Source: Oscillospiraceae bacterium (lineage in GTDB: Bacteria > Bacillota > Clostridia > Oscillospirales > Oscillospiraceae). From it: a DNA stretch of 53,562 nucleotides. Positions 1-8,965 of this stretch are shown here, in pieces. The notes under the pieces are model-generated. The model worked only from the letters and a program-made list of their open reading frames with translations, did no database searches and had not been told where the DNA came from. Where the stretch lies: the NCBI GenBank assembly GCA_018053145.1, contig JAGPMA010000010.1, positions 1 to 53,562 of the forward strand, in the 5' to 3' direction. Within the stretch, counting starts at the first letter, position 1. Each line of letters opens with the position of its first letter. Position numbers and translations under genes: made by a program.

Positions 1-757
1 CTCCATCCTTGTGCAGGTACACATCCAAGGTTACCCTATCTGCTCGGATAAGGCTTTGCGTATATTCATAAATCATGCCAGTTTCCGTTCTTGTTCTTCT
101 CTGAACCGAAAACGCACAATGCCCGGGTCTGCAGCCAAGAAGCTCAGCCTCTTCGCGTCCTAAAATAACGGCCTCATATGAATCAACCGCCGAAGCCGGA
201 GCAACTCCCACTTCGTAAAGCAGGCTATAGAAGCTGTGTGTCTTTAAAAGCTCGCGGGTCAGCTTTGGATATAAATATTGAGGATAGAATGATGTTTCAA
301 GGATTAGTGGCTCATTATCAACGATCCTGATTCGAGTAAACTTGTATACACTCTTGTCAGTGGAGCTGAGTTCAAGAACCTTCATAATGTCCGGTGTCGG
401 TTGAATAACCTCAAACTCGATAAGCTTTGAAGACGGAGTTAAGCCCATAGAGCTAATCTCGGACGTAAACGAATATACATTTTCTGTTTTACGACGCATT
501 TTTGGCTCTGCGACAAAAGTTCCCCTGCCCTGCTTACGAACAACAAGTCCTTCGGATTCTAAATAGCCAATCGCCTGTCGTACTGTGCTTCGGCTGATAT
601 TGAAGGTTCGGCAAAGCTCTGCCTCGGAAGGTAAAAGCTCACCGGCGCTAAGGGTACCGGCGGTAATGTTTCTTTTTACGATGCTCACAAGCTGGGAATA
701 CAGCGGAATGTCGCTATCCAAAGACAGTGAGCTTAGAAGTACAGGATTTGTATCCAC
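1..757 (-). CDS. GntR-family transcriptional regulator with UTRA domain (3' end cut by window)
   Basis: I translated this by hand; it has a GTG start (755-757) and no stop before the window edge. A Shine-Dalgarno GGGGAG lies about 7 nt upstream. The first ~75 residues are a winged-helix GntR domain: 'PLYSQLVSIVKRNI', 'LPSEAELCRTFNISRSTVRQ', then 'LVVRKQGRGTFV'. The rest resembles the UTRA effector-binding domain of the HutC/FarR subfamily ('NEPLILETSFYP', 'TGMIYEYTQSL'), which usually binds a small molecule such as a sugar phosphate or amino acid. About 252 codons are visible, close to the usual ~240 aa, so only a few residues are missing. The ligand cannot be inferred because the downstream genes are outside the window. 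Confidence 0.9.
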   Translation of the reverse strand, partial: MDTNPVLLSSLSLDSDIPLYSQLVSIVKRNITAGTLSAGELLPSEAELCRTFNISRSTVRQAIGYLESEGLVVRKQGRGTFVAEPKMRRKTENVYSFTSEISSMGLTPSSKLIEFEVIQPTPDIMKVLELSSTDKSVYKFTRIRIVDNEPLILETSFYPQYLYPKLTRELLKTHSFYSLLYEVGVAPASAVDSYEAVILGREEAELLGCRPGHCAFSVQRRTRTETGMIYEYTQSLIRADRVTLDVYLHKDG

Positions 758-807
758 CTGATGGCTCCCCCAATTACAAATTACTTTTATAGCTTGTCAT
801 TATAATC

Positions 808-836
808 ATTATAAGCAAACAAACCAAATAATACAA
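808..836 (-). promoter_or_regulatory. Sigma-A-like promoter for the GntR gene
   Basis: On the minus strand TTGTAT (831-836) and TATAAT (808-813) are separated by 17 nt, about 50 nt upstream of the GTG start. This is a good match to the vegetative consensus. Confidence 0.6.
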
Positions 837-1019
837 GTGTTATTTAATTTTCCCTTTAGACGACAAGGCAATGATTCAGCTTTTACTCTGCTTTTGGTAA
901 ATAATACGAAAACATGCCTGTTCTTCGTATTTTCCGTTTAAAGTCAGCATATCTATGTGAATAAATTGAAAATTCTTCTTTCTATACTCTATGTTGTTTC
1001 ATGCTTGCAGCAAATGTTC

Positions 1020-1048
1020 TTGACAACAATTGAAATTAATATTATAAT
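1020..1048 (+). promoter_or_regulatory. Consensus sigma-A promoter of rpsU
   Basis: TTGACA (1020-1025), a 17-nt spacer and TATAAT (1043-1048): a perfect vegetative promoter about 70 nt upstream of rpsU. It fits a highly expressed ribosomal protein gene. Confidence 0.9.
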
Positions 1049-1118
1049 CAAGCATGCTAAAAGCCATGGACGATGGCCCTTAAGACGCCATTTGGCGTAT
1101 TTGGAGGGAGGGAAATAA

Positions 1119-1304
1119 ATGTCAGAAGTACGCGTAAAAGAGAACGAATCTCTGGATAGCGCTCTTAAAAGATTTAAGAGAAGCTGTGCGAAGTCCGGAG
1201 TTATGTCAGACCTCAGAAAAAAGGAATACTATCAGAGTCCCAGCGTGAAGCGCCGCAAAAAGTCTGAGGCCGCGAGAAAAAACAAAAACAAGCACACGTT
1301 TTAA
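1119..1304 (+). CDS. rpsU: 30S ribosomal protein bS21
   Basis: This 61-aa basic protein has the bS21 pattern: '[14 protein letters not shown]' near the start and an Arg/Lys-rich tail ('[14 protein letters not shown]'). bS21 is a late-assembling small-subunit protein near the anti-Shine-Dalgarno end of 16S rRNA. A strong SD (GGAGGGAGG) precedes the ATG. The gene stands alone between a consensus promoter and a terminator, so it is monocistronic here; it is often linked to yqeY or dnaG elsewhere. Identification is secure. Confidence 0.97.
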   Translation: MSEVRVKENESLDSALKRFKRSCAKSGVMSDLRKKEYYQSPSVKRRKKSEAARKNKNKHTF

Positions 1305-1321
1305 TTAAGTTAAAAACATTG

Positions 1322-1349
1322 ATCCCGCCTCATTTGGGGCGGGATTTTT
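1322..1349 (+). terminator. Rho-independent terminator after rpsU
   Basis: ATCCCGCC (1322-1329) pairs with GGCGGGAT (1338-1345) around an 8-nt loop and is followed by a T run. Confidence 0.93.
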
Positions 1350-1393
1350 GCAAAGCAAGCTCAATTAGAACGACTTTTTAATGGAGGTTTGCT

Positions 1394-2251
1394 ATGCCGG
1401 AATTGTTAAAAAATGAATATTTTCTGGCTTCCGCGCTGGAGCTTGATTTGGTTAAAACCTTCGAGTGCGGTCAATGCTTCCGTTGGAAGGCAGATCAAAG
1501 CGGAGTTTATCTCGGCGTTGCAAGCGGCAAGGTCTTGAAAATTTGGCAGGAAAACGACAGTATAATCTGCACCAGCAGGGACGGGGATATTTCATTTTGG
1601 CGGAATTACTTTGACCTTGATATTGATTACAACGAGGCTTCTCTTCGCTTTACTTCACCCGAATACCTAAAAACCTGCGCCACCTTCGGCAATGGAATAC
1701 GCATTTTGCGCCAAGACCCTTGGGAGGCACTTTGCAGCTTTATTATCTCCCAGTGCAACAACATCCCCCGTATCAAAAAAATAATCTCGACGCTCTGCTC
1801 ACACTTCGGTGATGAGCTTGAAACCGGCTTATACTCCTTTCCATCGCCCGAACAACTTGCCATACTTTCCGAAAAAGACATGTTCCCTTTGCGAAGCGGT
1901 TACCGCGCTTCTTACATACTCAACGCTGCACGAGCAATTTGCGACGGTTTCCTCGATTTTGAAGAGCTTTCATCAATGCCCTCGGAAGAAGCTTTTGCAG
2001 CGGTGAAGAGAATTCACGGCATAGGTGATAAGGTTGCAAACTGCTTTATGCTGTACGGGCTTCACCGCATGGACAGGTTCCCTATCGACGTTTGGATGAA
2101 GCGTGCGCTGGAACGACATTTTCCTAAAAATTTTGATCCTGCGACCCTCGGCGAATATGCCGGCCTTGCTCAGCAGTACATTTTTTATTACGCTCGCACA
2201 AACGAAAATAAAGACGTTCTTTCGTGTTCACGAACCGAACACTCTTCTTAG
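1394..2251 (+). CDS. OGG1-type 8-oxoguanine DNA glycosylase/AP lyase
   Basis: The 285-aa protein removes oxidised guanine from DNA. The N-terminal OGG domain shows 'FECGQCFRW'. The helix-hairpin-helix is 'IHGIGDKVANCFMLYGLH', whose Lys in GDKVAN matches the catalytic Lys249 of human OGG1. The Asp in 'PIDVW' matches the catalytic Asp268. Length fits the bacterial OGG1/AlkA-like family (about 270-300 aa). ATG at 1394 follows an SD (TGGAGG). It lies after the rpsU terminator and before guaB. Related AlkA enzymes act on alkylated bases, but the N-terminal 'CGQCFRW' motif favours the OGG branch. Confidence 0.9.
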   Translation: MPELLKNEYFLASALELDLVKTFECGQCFRWKADQSGVYLGVASGKVLKIWQENDSIICTSRDGDISFWRNYFDLDIDYNEASLRFTSPEYLKTCATFGNGIRILRQDPWEALCSFIISQCNNIPRIKKIISTLCSHFGDELETGLYSFPSPEQLAILSEKDMFPLRSGYRASYILNAARAICDGFLDFEELSSMPSEEAFAAVKRIHGIGDKVANCFMLYGLHRMDRFPIDVWMKRALERHFPKNFDPATLGEYAGLAQQYIFYYARTNENKDVLSCSRTEHSS

Positions 2252-2308
2252 TAATAAAGCTACAAGTATTATGGTTAAAAGTAAGCAAAATATTTGCAGT
2301 TTCAACGG

Positions 2309-3851
<1,543 letters not shown>

Positions 3852-3865
3852 TTTTCAATTAATTA

Positions 3866-3971
3866 GGCTGCCGCCACTTATACAAGCACTTCTTCCGAGC
3901 AACGAAAACAATCCGACAAGATTATTTTCTGGGTTCCTTGGAAACTGTGCGTTGGATTTTGTGCGGCAGCC
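3866..3971 (+). other. Long-range inverted repeat; possible structured RNA or terminator region
   Basis: GGCTGCCGC (3866-3874) is exactly complementary to GCGGCAGCC (3963-3971). Inside, AATCCGAC (3910-3917) can pair with GTTGGATT (3951-3958). The element fills most of the gap between guaB and the sirtuin gene. No T run follows directly, so it is not a simple terminator. Confidence 0.35.
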
Positions 3972-3980
3972 CATTTTATC

Positions 3981-4009
3981 TTGCGAAAGCATGGTCAGCA
4001 GTGTATAAT
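3981..4009 (+). promoter_or_regulatory. Sigma-A-like promoter of the sirtuin operon
   Basis: TTGCGA (3981-3986), 17-nt spacer, TATAAT (4004-4009), about 50 nt before the sirtuin ATG. Confidence 0.65.
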
Positions 4010-4059
4010 ATAATTTAGACAAAAATTTTGTTCTTTTGTAAACACATGGGGGCATCAGC

Positions 4060-4776
4060 ATGGACGACAAGATTGTGAAGCTTCTCGAAATGATTGAAAG
4101 CAGCGGCAACATCGTATTTTTCGGAGGCGCCGGCGTTTCCACCGAAAGCGGTATACCGGATTTCCGCAGTGTCGACGGGCTGTACAACCAGAAGTACAAA
4201 TATCCTCCTGAGCAAATTCTAAGCGGAAGCTTTTTAAAGAAGAATCCCGAAGAATTTTATAAATTCTATCACGATAAGCTCACTATACACGGTGTTTTGC
4301 CGAACAAAGCTCATTTAAGGCTCGCCGAGCTTGAAGCGAAGGGCAAGCTGAAAGCCGTTATCACTCAAAACATTGATGGGCTGCATCAGGCCGCGGGAAG
4401 CAAAAATGTCCTTGAGCTCCACGGCACAATTCACAGATTTTACTGCTCCTCCTGCGGGAAAGAAACCTCAGAGCTGGACGCGAACTCCTGCGGTGGTATT
4501 CCCCACTGTTCCTGCGGCGGTATTGCCCGCCCCAACGTTGTGCTTTACGAGGAACAGCTGGACGACCACGTAATAGCCGAGGCTGTGCGCTTTATAGGAG
4601 AAGCGGACATGCTAATTGTCGGCGGCACTTCTTTGAATGTTTATCCCGCCGCGGGATTAATCAGATACTACAAGGGCAACAAGCTCGTATTGATAAACAA
4701 AGACCCTACCCCCTATGACGCTTATGCAAACCTTATAATTAACGACAAAATCGGCGAGGTGTTTTCACAGGTTTGA
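4060..4776 (+). CDS. NAD-dependent protein deacylase, sirtuin family
   Basis: The 238-aa protein has the full Sir2 signature: NAD-binding 'GAGVSTESGIPDFRS', 'TQNIDGLHQ', and the catalytic His in 'ELHGTIH'. A zinc ribbon with two Cys pairs follows ('CSSC' and 'CSC', about residues 128-151), then 'GTSLNVYPAAG'. It removes acyl groups from lysines using NAD+. Length matches bacterial CobB/SrtN proteins. It has its own promoter and probably leads into the tagA-like gene about 40 nt downstream. The substrate class (acetyl or succinyl) is not decided. Confidence 0.95.
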   Translation: MDDKIVKLLEMIESSGNIVFFGGAGVSTESGIPDFRSVDGLYNQKYKYPPEQILSGSFLKKNPEEFYKFYHDKLTIHGVLPNKAHLRLAELEAKGKLKAVITQNIDGLHQAAGSKNVLELHGTIHRFYCSSCGKETSELDANSCGGIPHCSCGGIARPNVVLYEEQLDDHVIAEAVRFIGEADMLIVGGTSLNVYPAAGLIRYYKGNKLVLINKDPTPYDAYANLIINDKIGEVFSQV

Positions 4777-4817
4777 TTCTTTGCGCAGGGTTATAATATC
4801 CGAAAGGACTGATCCCA

Positions 4818-5540
4818 ATCAGAATTGATGTTCTGGACGTTAAGTTTGACAATATAACAATGGCGGAGGCAACCGAAAAGGCGCTAAAGCTTATGGACAG
4901 CAAAAACGCCGCCTATCTAGTTACTCCCAACCCCGAAATCGTAATGCTATGTCACGAGAACAGCTGCCTTCTAGCCGCAGTTAATAAAGCCGCCATGGTA
5001 CTGGCCGACGGCATCGGTATAATAAAGGGCGCGGAAATCCTTGGCACACCTTTAAAAGAGAAGATTCCTGGAATCGAATTCATCGAGGTGCTTTTCGGCC
5101 TGATGTCGAAGCGCCGAATGTCCGTGTTTCTTCTCGGAGCGAAACCCGGCGTATCCGATGATGCTGCCAAGCACCTAAAAGAGCGCTTTTCCGGTCTTCA
5201 AATCGTCGGCACAAACGACGGTTACTTCACTGATGACGAACCAGTTATCGAAAAAATCAACGCGGTTTCCCCCGACCTTCTCCTCGTTTGCCTCGGTGCG
5301 CCCAAGCAGGAGCTTTGGATGCAGAAAAATGCGCCTTGTTTGGACGTCGGTCTGATGGCAGGTCTTGGTGGCTCGATGGATGTTTTTGCCGGTGTTGCAG
5401 AGCGCGCACCGGAAGCATGGCGAAAACACAACTTAGAATGGCTCTACCGTTTGAAGGAAGACCCCAGCCGTGCTGGCCGCATGATAAATTTACCAAAATT
5501 CGGTTTCCAAGTCATCGGTCGTCGGCTCTTTGGTAAATAG
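4818..5540 (+). CDS. tagA: WecG/TagA/CpsF-family glycosyltransferase with a non-AUG start
   Basis: This family transfers N-acetylmannosamine (or a related sugar) from its UDP form to undecaprenyl-PP-GlcNAc, making the wall teichoic acid linkage unit. Motifs: 'LVTPNPEIVML', 'LADGIGIIKGAEILG', 'FLLGAKPGVSD', 'LLVCLGAPKQELWM', 'GVAERAPEAWRKHNLEWLYRL'. The first ATG (4860) lies after the conserved family N-terminus. The upstream frame encodes 'RIDVLDVKFDNIT', preceded by SD AAAGGA (4804-4808) placed 9 nt before an ATC codon (4818). No ATG, GTG or TTG is available in that open stretch after the TAA at 4794. I therefore propose ATC as the start; initiation at 4860 lacks an SD. The donor for this enzyme could come from the mnaA gene at 38303. 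Confidence 0.85.
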   Translation: MRIDVLDVKFDNITMAEATEKALKLMDSKNAAYLVTPNPEIVMLCHENSCLLAAVNKAAMVLADGIGIIKGAEILGTPLKEKIPGIEFIEVLFGLMSKRRMSVFLLGAKPGVSDDAAKHLKERFSGLQIVGTNDGYFTDDEPVIEKINAVSPDLLLVCLGAPKQELWMQKNAPCLDVGLMAGLGGSMDVFAGVAERAPEAWRKHNLEWLYRLKEDPSRAGRMINLPKFGFQVIGRRLFGK

Positions 5541-5575
5541 TCGTCTTATATTTCACTCGCATGGAGGTAACAGGT

Positions 5576-6244
5576 ATGCAGGGCAAGATGATAGTATTTG
5601 AAGGCATCGACGGAAGCGGAAAATCCACGCAGTTCAAGCTTCTGACTGAACGCCTTGAACAAGAAGGCATACCGTTCCGGAAGGTCGTTTTTCCCCGTTA
5701 TCAGGAAAGCTCCTCTTCCCTTATACGTTCCTACCTTTCCGGTGAATTTGGAAGTAAGCCCTCTGATGTTAACGCTTTTGCAGCCTCGACCTTCTTTTTT
5801 GTAGATCGTTTTGCCTCCTTCAAGTCCGACTGGGGTGAGTATTATAAAAACGGCGGCACAATCATTTGCGACCGCTACACAACCTCAAACGCAATCCATC
5901 AGGGGGCTAAGCTCCCCGAAAACGAGCTAGCCGCTTTTCTCGATTGGCTCTACGATTTTGAATTCCGTTTAATGGAACTTCCACGACCGGATTTCGTCCT
6001 ATATATGGATATTGACCTTAACAGCTGCGTTCGCCAGATGAACACTAGGCAAAATGCCACTAACACGAAGGGTGACATCCACGAAACGAATTTAGATTAT
6101 CTTGCAGCTTGCCTCAAGGTCGGTCAAATTGCCGCCGATCGCTTAAATTGGAACAAGGTTAACTGCCTTGACGGCGCAGCTATGCGCAACATTTCGGATA
6201 TTCATGAGGACGTGTACAATACTGTAAAAGGAGTTTTACAGTAA
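5576..6244 (+). CDS. tmk: Thymidylate kinase (dTMP kinase)
   Basis: The enzyme phosphorylates dTMP to dTDP. It shows the P-loop 'EGIDGSGKST', the substrate motif 'CDRYTTSN', and a lid region rich in Arg/Asn ('NTRQNATNTKGD'). I placed the start at ATG 5576 because SD GGAGG lies just upstream at 5563-5567; an in-frame ATG at 5561 would overlap it. The result is 222 aa, slightly longer than the typical 205-215. It shares one base with the following DJ-1 gene (TAATG junction), so the two are translationally coupled. Its sequence is somewhat divergent from standard Tmk, but thymidylate kinase remains the best call. Confidence 0.88.
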   Translation: MQGKMIVFEGIDGSGKSTQFKLLTERLEQEGIPFRKVVFPRYQESSSSLIRSYLSGEFGSKPSDVNAFAASTFFFVDRFASFKSDWGEYYKNGGTIICDRYTTSNAIHQGAKLPENELAAFLDWLYDFEFRLMELPRPDFVLYMDIDLNSCVRQMNTRQNATNTKGDIHETNLDYLAACLKVGQIAADRLNWNKVNCLDGAAMRNISDIHEDVYNTVKGVLQ

Positions 6245-6786
6245 TGGTCTACATTATTCTCGGTAAAGGCTTTGAGGAAATTGAGGCCATTGCGCCCTGT
6301 GATATTCTTCGCCGTGGCGGTGTTTCGGTTAGTTTCGCGGCAGTTGGTGAACAAAGAATCGTCGTTGGCTCACACGGCATTTCCGTTCTAGCCGACATTC
6401 TCGTTTCGGACATTCTGCCTTCCCAGGACGACACCTTTGTTATCCCCGGCGGAATGGGCGGCGTCAATTCTATAAAATCGGATATGCTTACAATGAACTT
6501 AGTAGCGTCCGCCGCTAAATCCGGCGCTTCTCTTGCAGCTATTTGTGCCGGTCCATCTGTTTTGGCGCAATTGGGACTCATTGAAGGCAAGCATATCACC
6601 TGCCACCCCGGGTGTAAGGACATGATGGGCGGTGCAATTTGCGAGGTATCAAACCCCACCCTTTGTGACGGAACGCTTATTACGGGACGCGCAGCCGGCT
6701 CCGCGATTGAATTTGGTCTGGAGCTTCTTTCTCAGCTAAAGGGCGGCGACACCGCTGAAAGAATAAGAACGGAGCTTGTGTACTAG
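6244..6786 (+). CDS. DJ-1/PfpI-family protein
   Basis: This is a 180-aa class I glutamine amidotransferase-like fold. The nucleophile-elbow Cys is in 'AAICAGPSVLAQLG', and the N-terminal acid typical of DJ-1 is in 'GFEEIEAIAP'. 'GKHITCHPGC' and 'LITGRAAGSAIEFGLELL' are also family hallmarks. Members include YajL/ThiJ-type chaperone or deglycase proteins; the precise function is uncertain. It starts within the tmk stop codon and is followed 4 nt later by the cyclo-ligase gene, giving a tight three-gene operon. Confidence 0.9.
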   Translation: MVYIILGKGFEEIEAIAPCDILRRGGVSVSFAAVGEQRIVVGSHGISVLADILVSDILPSQDDTFVIPGGMGGVNSIKSDMLTMNLVASAAKSGASLAAICAGPSVLAQLGLIEGKHITCHPGCKDMMGGAICEVSNPTLCDGTLITGRAAGSAIEFGLELLSQLKGGDTAERIRTELVY

Positions 6787-6789
6787 GCC

Positions 6790-7350
6790 TTGGATAAAAA
6801 AACATTTAGAACAGATATTAAGGCGCGTATAGCCGCTTTTGACAGCGCTTATATAGTCGAAAGCGACACGGCAATCGCGCAAAACATAATATCTTTGAGG
6901 GAGTTCATTGCTGCTCCGCGCGTTTTTACCTATCTAAGCATAGATCGTGAGGCGGATACCCGAAGAATAATCGAGCACAGCTTATTAGTCGGTAAAACCG
7001 TTGCCTTGCCATACCGCTGCAAAAGCGGTATAATGAGTTTTGCTTTGCTTGATCGTCCGATTAACGAACTTTCCCTCGGGACATATGGAATACCTGCTCC
7101 GCCCGAAGGTGCCGAAACACTTATTCCCGACAAGGGCGACATCATTCTCGTCCCCGCTCTCTGTTACGACGAGAGTTTTTATCGTCTGGGACACGGCGGC
7201 GGCTATTACGACAGATTCCTTTCCGTCTGCCAAGCTTTTTCAGTTGGTCTTTGCCGTGAGAGACTTCTTGTCAGCGCTGTGCCAAAGGACAATTTTGATA
7301 TGCGCGTTGACGCTGTTGTTACAGAAAAAAGGATTGCGAGGCCATTATAG
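6790..7350 (+). CDS. 5-formyltetrahydrofolate cyclo-ligase
   Basis: It converts 5-formyl-THF to 5,10-methenyl-THF with ATP, returning stored folate to the one-carbon pool. The C-terminal signature 'RLGHGGGYYDRFL' is diagnostic, and 'LPYRCKSGIM' and 'GIPAPPEG' fit the family. The start is TTG at 6790, 3 nt after the DJ-1 stop, which implies coupling. At 186 aa it has the standard length. It links loosely with tmk because thymidylate synthesis uses the same folate pool. Confidence 0.95.
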   Translation: MDKKTFRTDIKARIAAFDSAYIVESDTAIAQNIISLREFIAAPRVFTYLSIDREADTRRIIEHSLLVGKTVALPYRCKSGIMSFALLDRPINELSLGTYGIPAPPEGAETLIPDKGDIILVPALCYDESFYRLGHGGGYYDRFLSVCQAFSVGLCRERLLVSAVPKDNFDMRVDAVVTEKRIARPL

Positions 7351-7391
7351 GCCCCGCAAATAAAGAGTGTTCTTTCTATAACTATTTAAGA

Positions 7392-7511
7392 CTAGCAGCA
7401 GCGATTCTCACGCTCGCAGCAGCCTCCGCCGCCGCCGCAGCAGCACATGAGAATAACGATAATTATAATTACCCACAGGCAACTGCCCATTCCATTTCCG
7501 CATCCAAACAT
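7392..7511 (-). CDS. Tiny Cys/Gly-rich single-span membrane protein, copy 1
   Basis: This 39-residue ORF has an N-terminal 'MFGCGNGMGSC', a hydrophobic segment 'LWVIIIIVILM', then 'CCCGGGGGCC' and a short Cys-ending tail. SD AAAGGG is about 8 nt before the ATG. A clear paralogue lies at 10326-10430. Both share a leader hairpin and a SigmaK-like promoter. Similar mini-proteins are widespread in Clostridia, where I recall names such as 'high-cysteine' or hypothetical protein; Bacillus YjcZ-type mini-proteins are comparable in design. Function is unknown; I infer a membrane or spore-coat role. It is opposite in strand to the genes on both sides. Confidence 0.75.
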   Translation of the reverse strand: MFGCGNGMGSCLWVIIIIVILMCCCGGGGGCCERENRCC

Positions 7512-7519
7512 TTATTTAT

Positions 7520-7563
7520 CCCTTTCTCCGCACACAACTCTCTTTTTTTGCCACTCTGCGCGG
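7520..7563 (-). promoter_or_regulatory. Conserved leader hairpin of the copy-1 Cys-rich ORF
   Basis: Read on the minus strand, CCGCGCA and TGTGCGG are complementary (with G.U) and flank a ~23-nt loop. The 3' arm runs into the ribosome binding region (GCGGAGAAAGGG). The same block, with similar sequence and position, precedes the second ORF (10431-10473). Confidence 0.55.
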
Positions 7564-7630
7564 TGAGTCGGCTATAAGTTCGGGAAGACCAATAAAGGCA
7601 GAGGCTTTGCCTCCTTATCGCCTTACGACC

Positions 7631-7658
7631 TATAATATGCCTGGAGCCAATTTGCGGT
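7631..7658 (-). promoter_or_regulatory. SigmaK-like promoter, copy 1
   Basis: On the minus strand CATATTATA (7631-7639) fits the mother-cell SigmaK -10 pattern CATAnnnTA. ACC lies exactly 16 nt upstream (7656-7658). The 7512-7699 gap holds only this promoter and leader. Confidence 0.45.
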
Positions 7659-7699
7659 TACAGCTATCATAACAATCTTAACAGTTAAGGAGCTAATCG

Positions 7700-8902
7700 A
7701 TGTCAGAGAAAAACTACAACGATAAAAACTTTTCAGCTTATGACGATGAGGACAAATACCCGGTAAAGAGCGGCAGTAGTCCCATAAGCAGAAGGCGAGA
7801 AAAGAAAACCGGCTGTCTCGGCGGGTTGATGTATTTTATTTTCATTGTTAGCATAAGCGTCATTCTCGCCTGTCTTGGTTGGATGGCAGCAAGTGATGTT
7901 CTCGCTTTGAACAAGGAGGCGGAGGATATTGAAATCACCCTGCCGGAAACCATTTTTACGCAAAAAGAAATCGATGTTACTGACTCTGACGGCAATGTTA
8001 CAGGCACGAAAACTAACAATGTCGCGGATATTGGCGAAGTTGCAACAATACTTAAGGATGCCGGAATAATTAAGTACAAAGCTTTGTTTTCTCTATATTC
8101 CGGATTTTCCGACGCAAAGGATAAAATGGATCCTGGCACGTACTCACTAAACACTGAATACGACTATCGCGCGATTGTTAAGAAGATGCAATTCGGCAGC
8201 GATTCTCAGGTTCGTACCATGGTTACCTTCCCCGAAGGTTTCACCATGAAGGAAATATTCAAACGGCTTGAGGAAAACAAGATTTGCACCTATGACGACC
8301 TCATGGAATGTGCCGCCAACACGGAATTCAATTACAAATTCCTCGAAAACATTCCGCTCGGCGATGCTTCTCGGCTGGAGGGCTTCCTTTACCCCGACAC
8401 CTACGAATTCTATCAGGGCATGACTCCCGAAGCGGCTATTGACACCTTCCTTCAAATTTTCCATTACAAGCTCACAGCCGAGATGTGGGATATGACGGAG
8501 GCAAAGGGTCTTACAATGCGTGACATAGTAAACATCGCGGCTATGATTGAAAAAGAAGCAGCAAATGACGACGAAAGAGCCAAAATTGCAAGCGTAATCT
8601 ACAACCGCCTGAAGATTAATATGGCGCTCGGAATCGACGCTACTATCCAATACACCTTTGCAGAACACAAAGAAACTCTGACGGCAGAGGACTTTGAGAT
8701 TGACAGCCCCTACAACACGAGAAAATATACAGGGCTTCCCCCAACACCGATTGCAAACCCGGGCTTCCCATCAATTACTGCGGCGCTGAAGCCTGCCACC
8801 ACCGACTATCTTTACTATGCGCTCGACACGGCAACAAGCACCCACAAGTTCTTCAAATCCGCCGCCGAGTTCAACGCATTCGTTGCGACCCAGAATTATT
8901 AG
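7700..8902 (+). CDS. mltG: Endolytic murein transglycosylase MltG (YceG-like)
   Basis: MltG cuts nascent glycan strands at the membrane. The 400-aa protein has a ~40-residue charged cytoplasmic N-terminus, one membrane span (about 41-65), a LysM-like region, and the YceG catalytic domain. The signature 'AAMIEKEAANDDERAKIASV' places the catalytic Glu at about residue 284. 'YNRLKINMALGIDATIQY' and 'NTRKYTGLPPTPIANPG' follow. SD AAGGAG precedes ATG 7700. The U32 peptidase gene follows after a hairpin. Length is usual for clostridial MltG. Confidence 0.95.
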   Translation: MSEKNYNDKNFSAYDDEDKYPVKSGSSPISRRREKKTGCLGGLMYFIFIVSISVILACLGWMAASDVLALNKEAEDIEITLPETIFTQKEIDVTDSDGNVTGTKTNNVADIGEVATILKDAGIIKYKALFSLYSGFSDAKDKMDPGTYSLNTEYDYRAIVKKMQFGSDSQVRTMVTFPEGFTMKEIFKRLEENKICTYDDLMECAANTEFNYKFLENIPLGDASRLEGFLYPDTYEFYQGMTPEAAIDTFLQIFHYKLTAEMWDMTEAKGLTMRDIVNIAAMIEKEAANDDERAKIASVIYNRLKINMALGIDATIQYTFAEHKETLTAEDFEIDSPYNTRKYTGLPPTPIANPGFPSITAALKPATTDYLYYALDTATSTHKFFKSAAEFNAFVATQNY

Positions 8903-8909
8903 TATACTT

Positions 8910-8943
8910 GGAGGATAGTGTGAAGAAATTTACACTATCCTCC
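8910..8943 (+). promoter_or_regulatory. Perfect 12-bp hairpin with anti-SD arm upstream of the U32 gene
   Basis: GGAGGATAGTGT (8910-8921) and ACACTATCCTCC (8932-8943) form a perfect stem with a 10-nt loop and no T run after it. The 3' arm contains CCTCC (8939-8943), which could instead pair with GGAGG of the U32 SD (8953-8957). These pairings exclude each other. Confidence 0.5.
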
Positions 8944-8965
8944 CTATACACAGGAGGAGGACTCT

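Noticed and set aside
4773-4797. Promoter directly before tagA (TTGATT ... TATAAT)
   Set aside because: The spacing is only 13 nt, and the start site would fall on the SD.
8147-8668. A 173-codon minus-strand open frame
   Set aside because: Antisense to mltG, Cys/His-rich shadow composition, no family resemblance.
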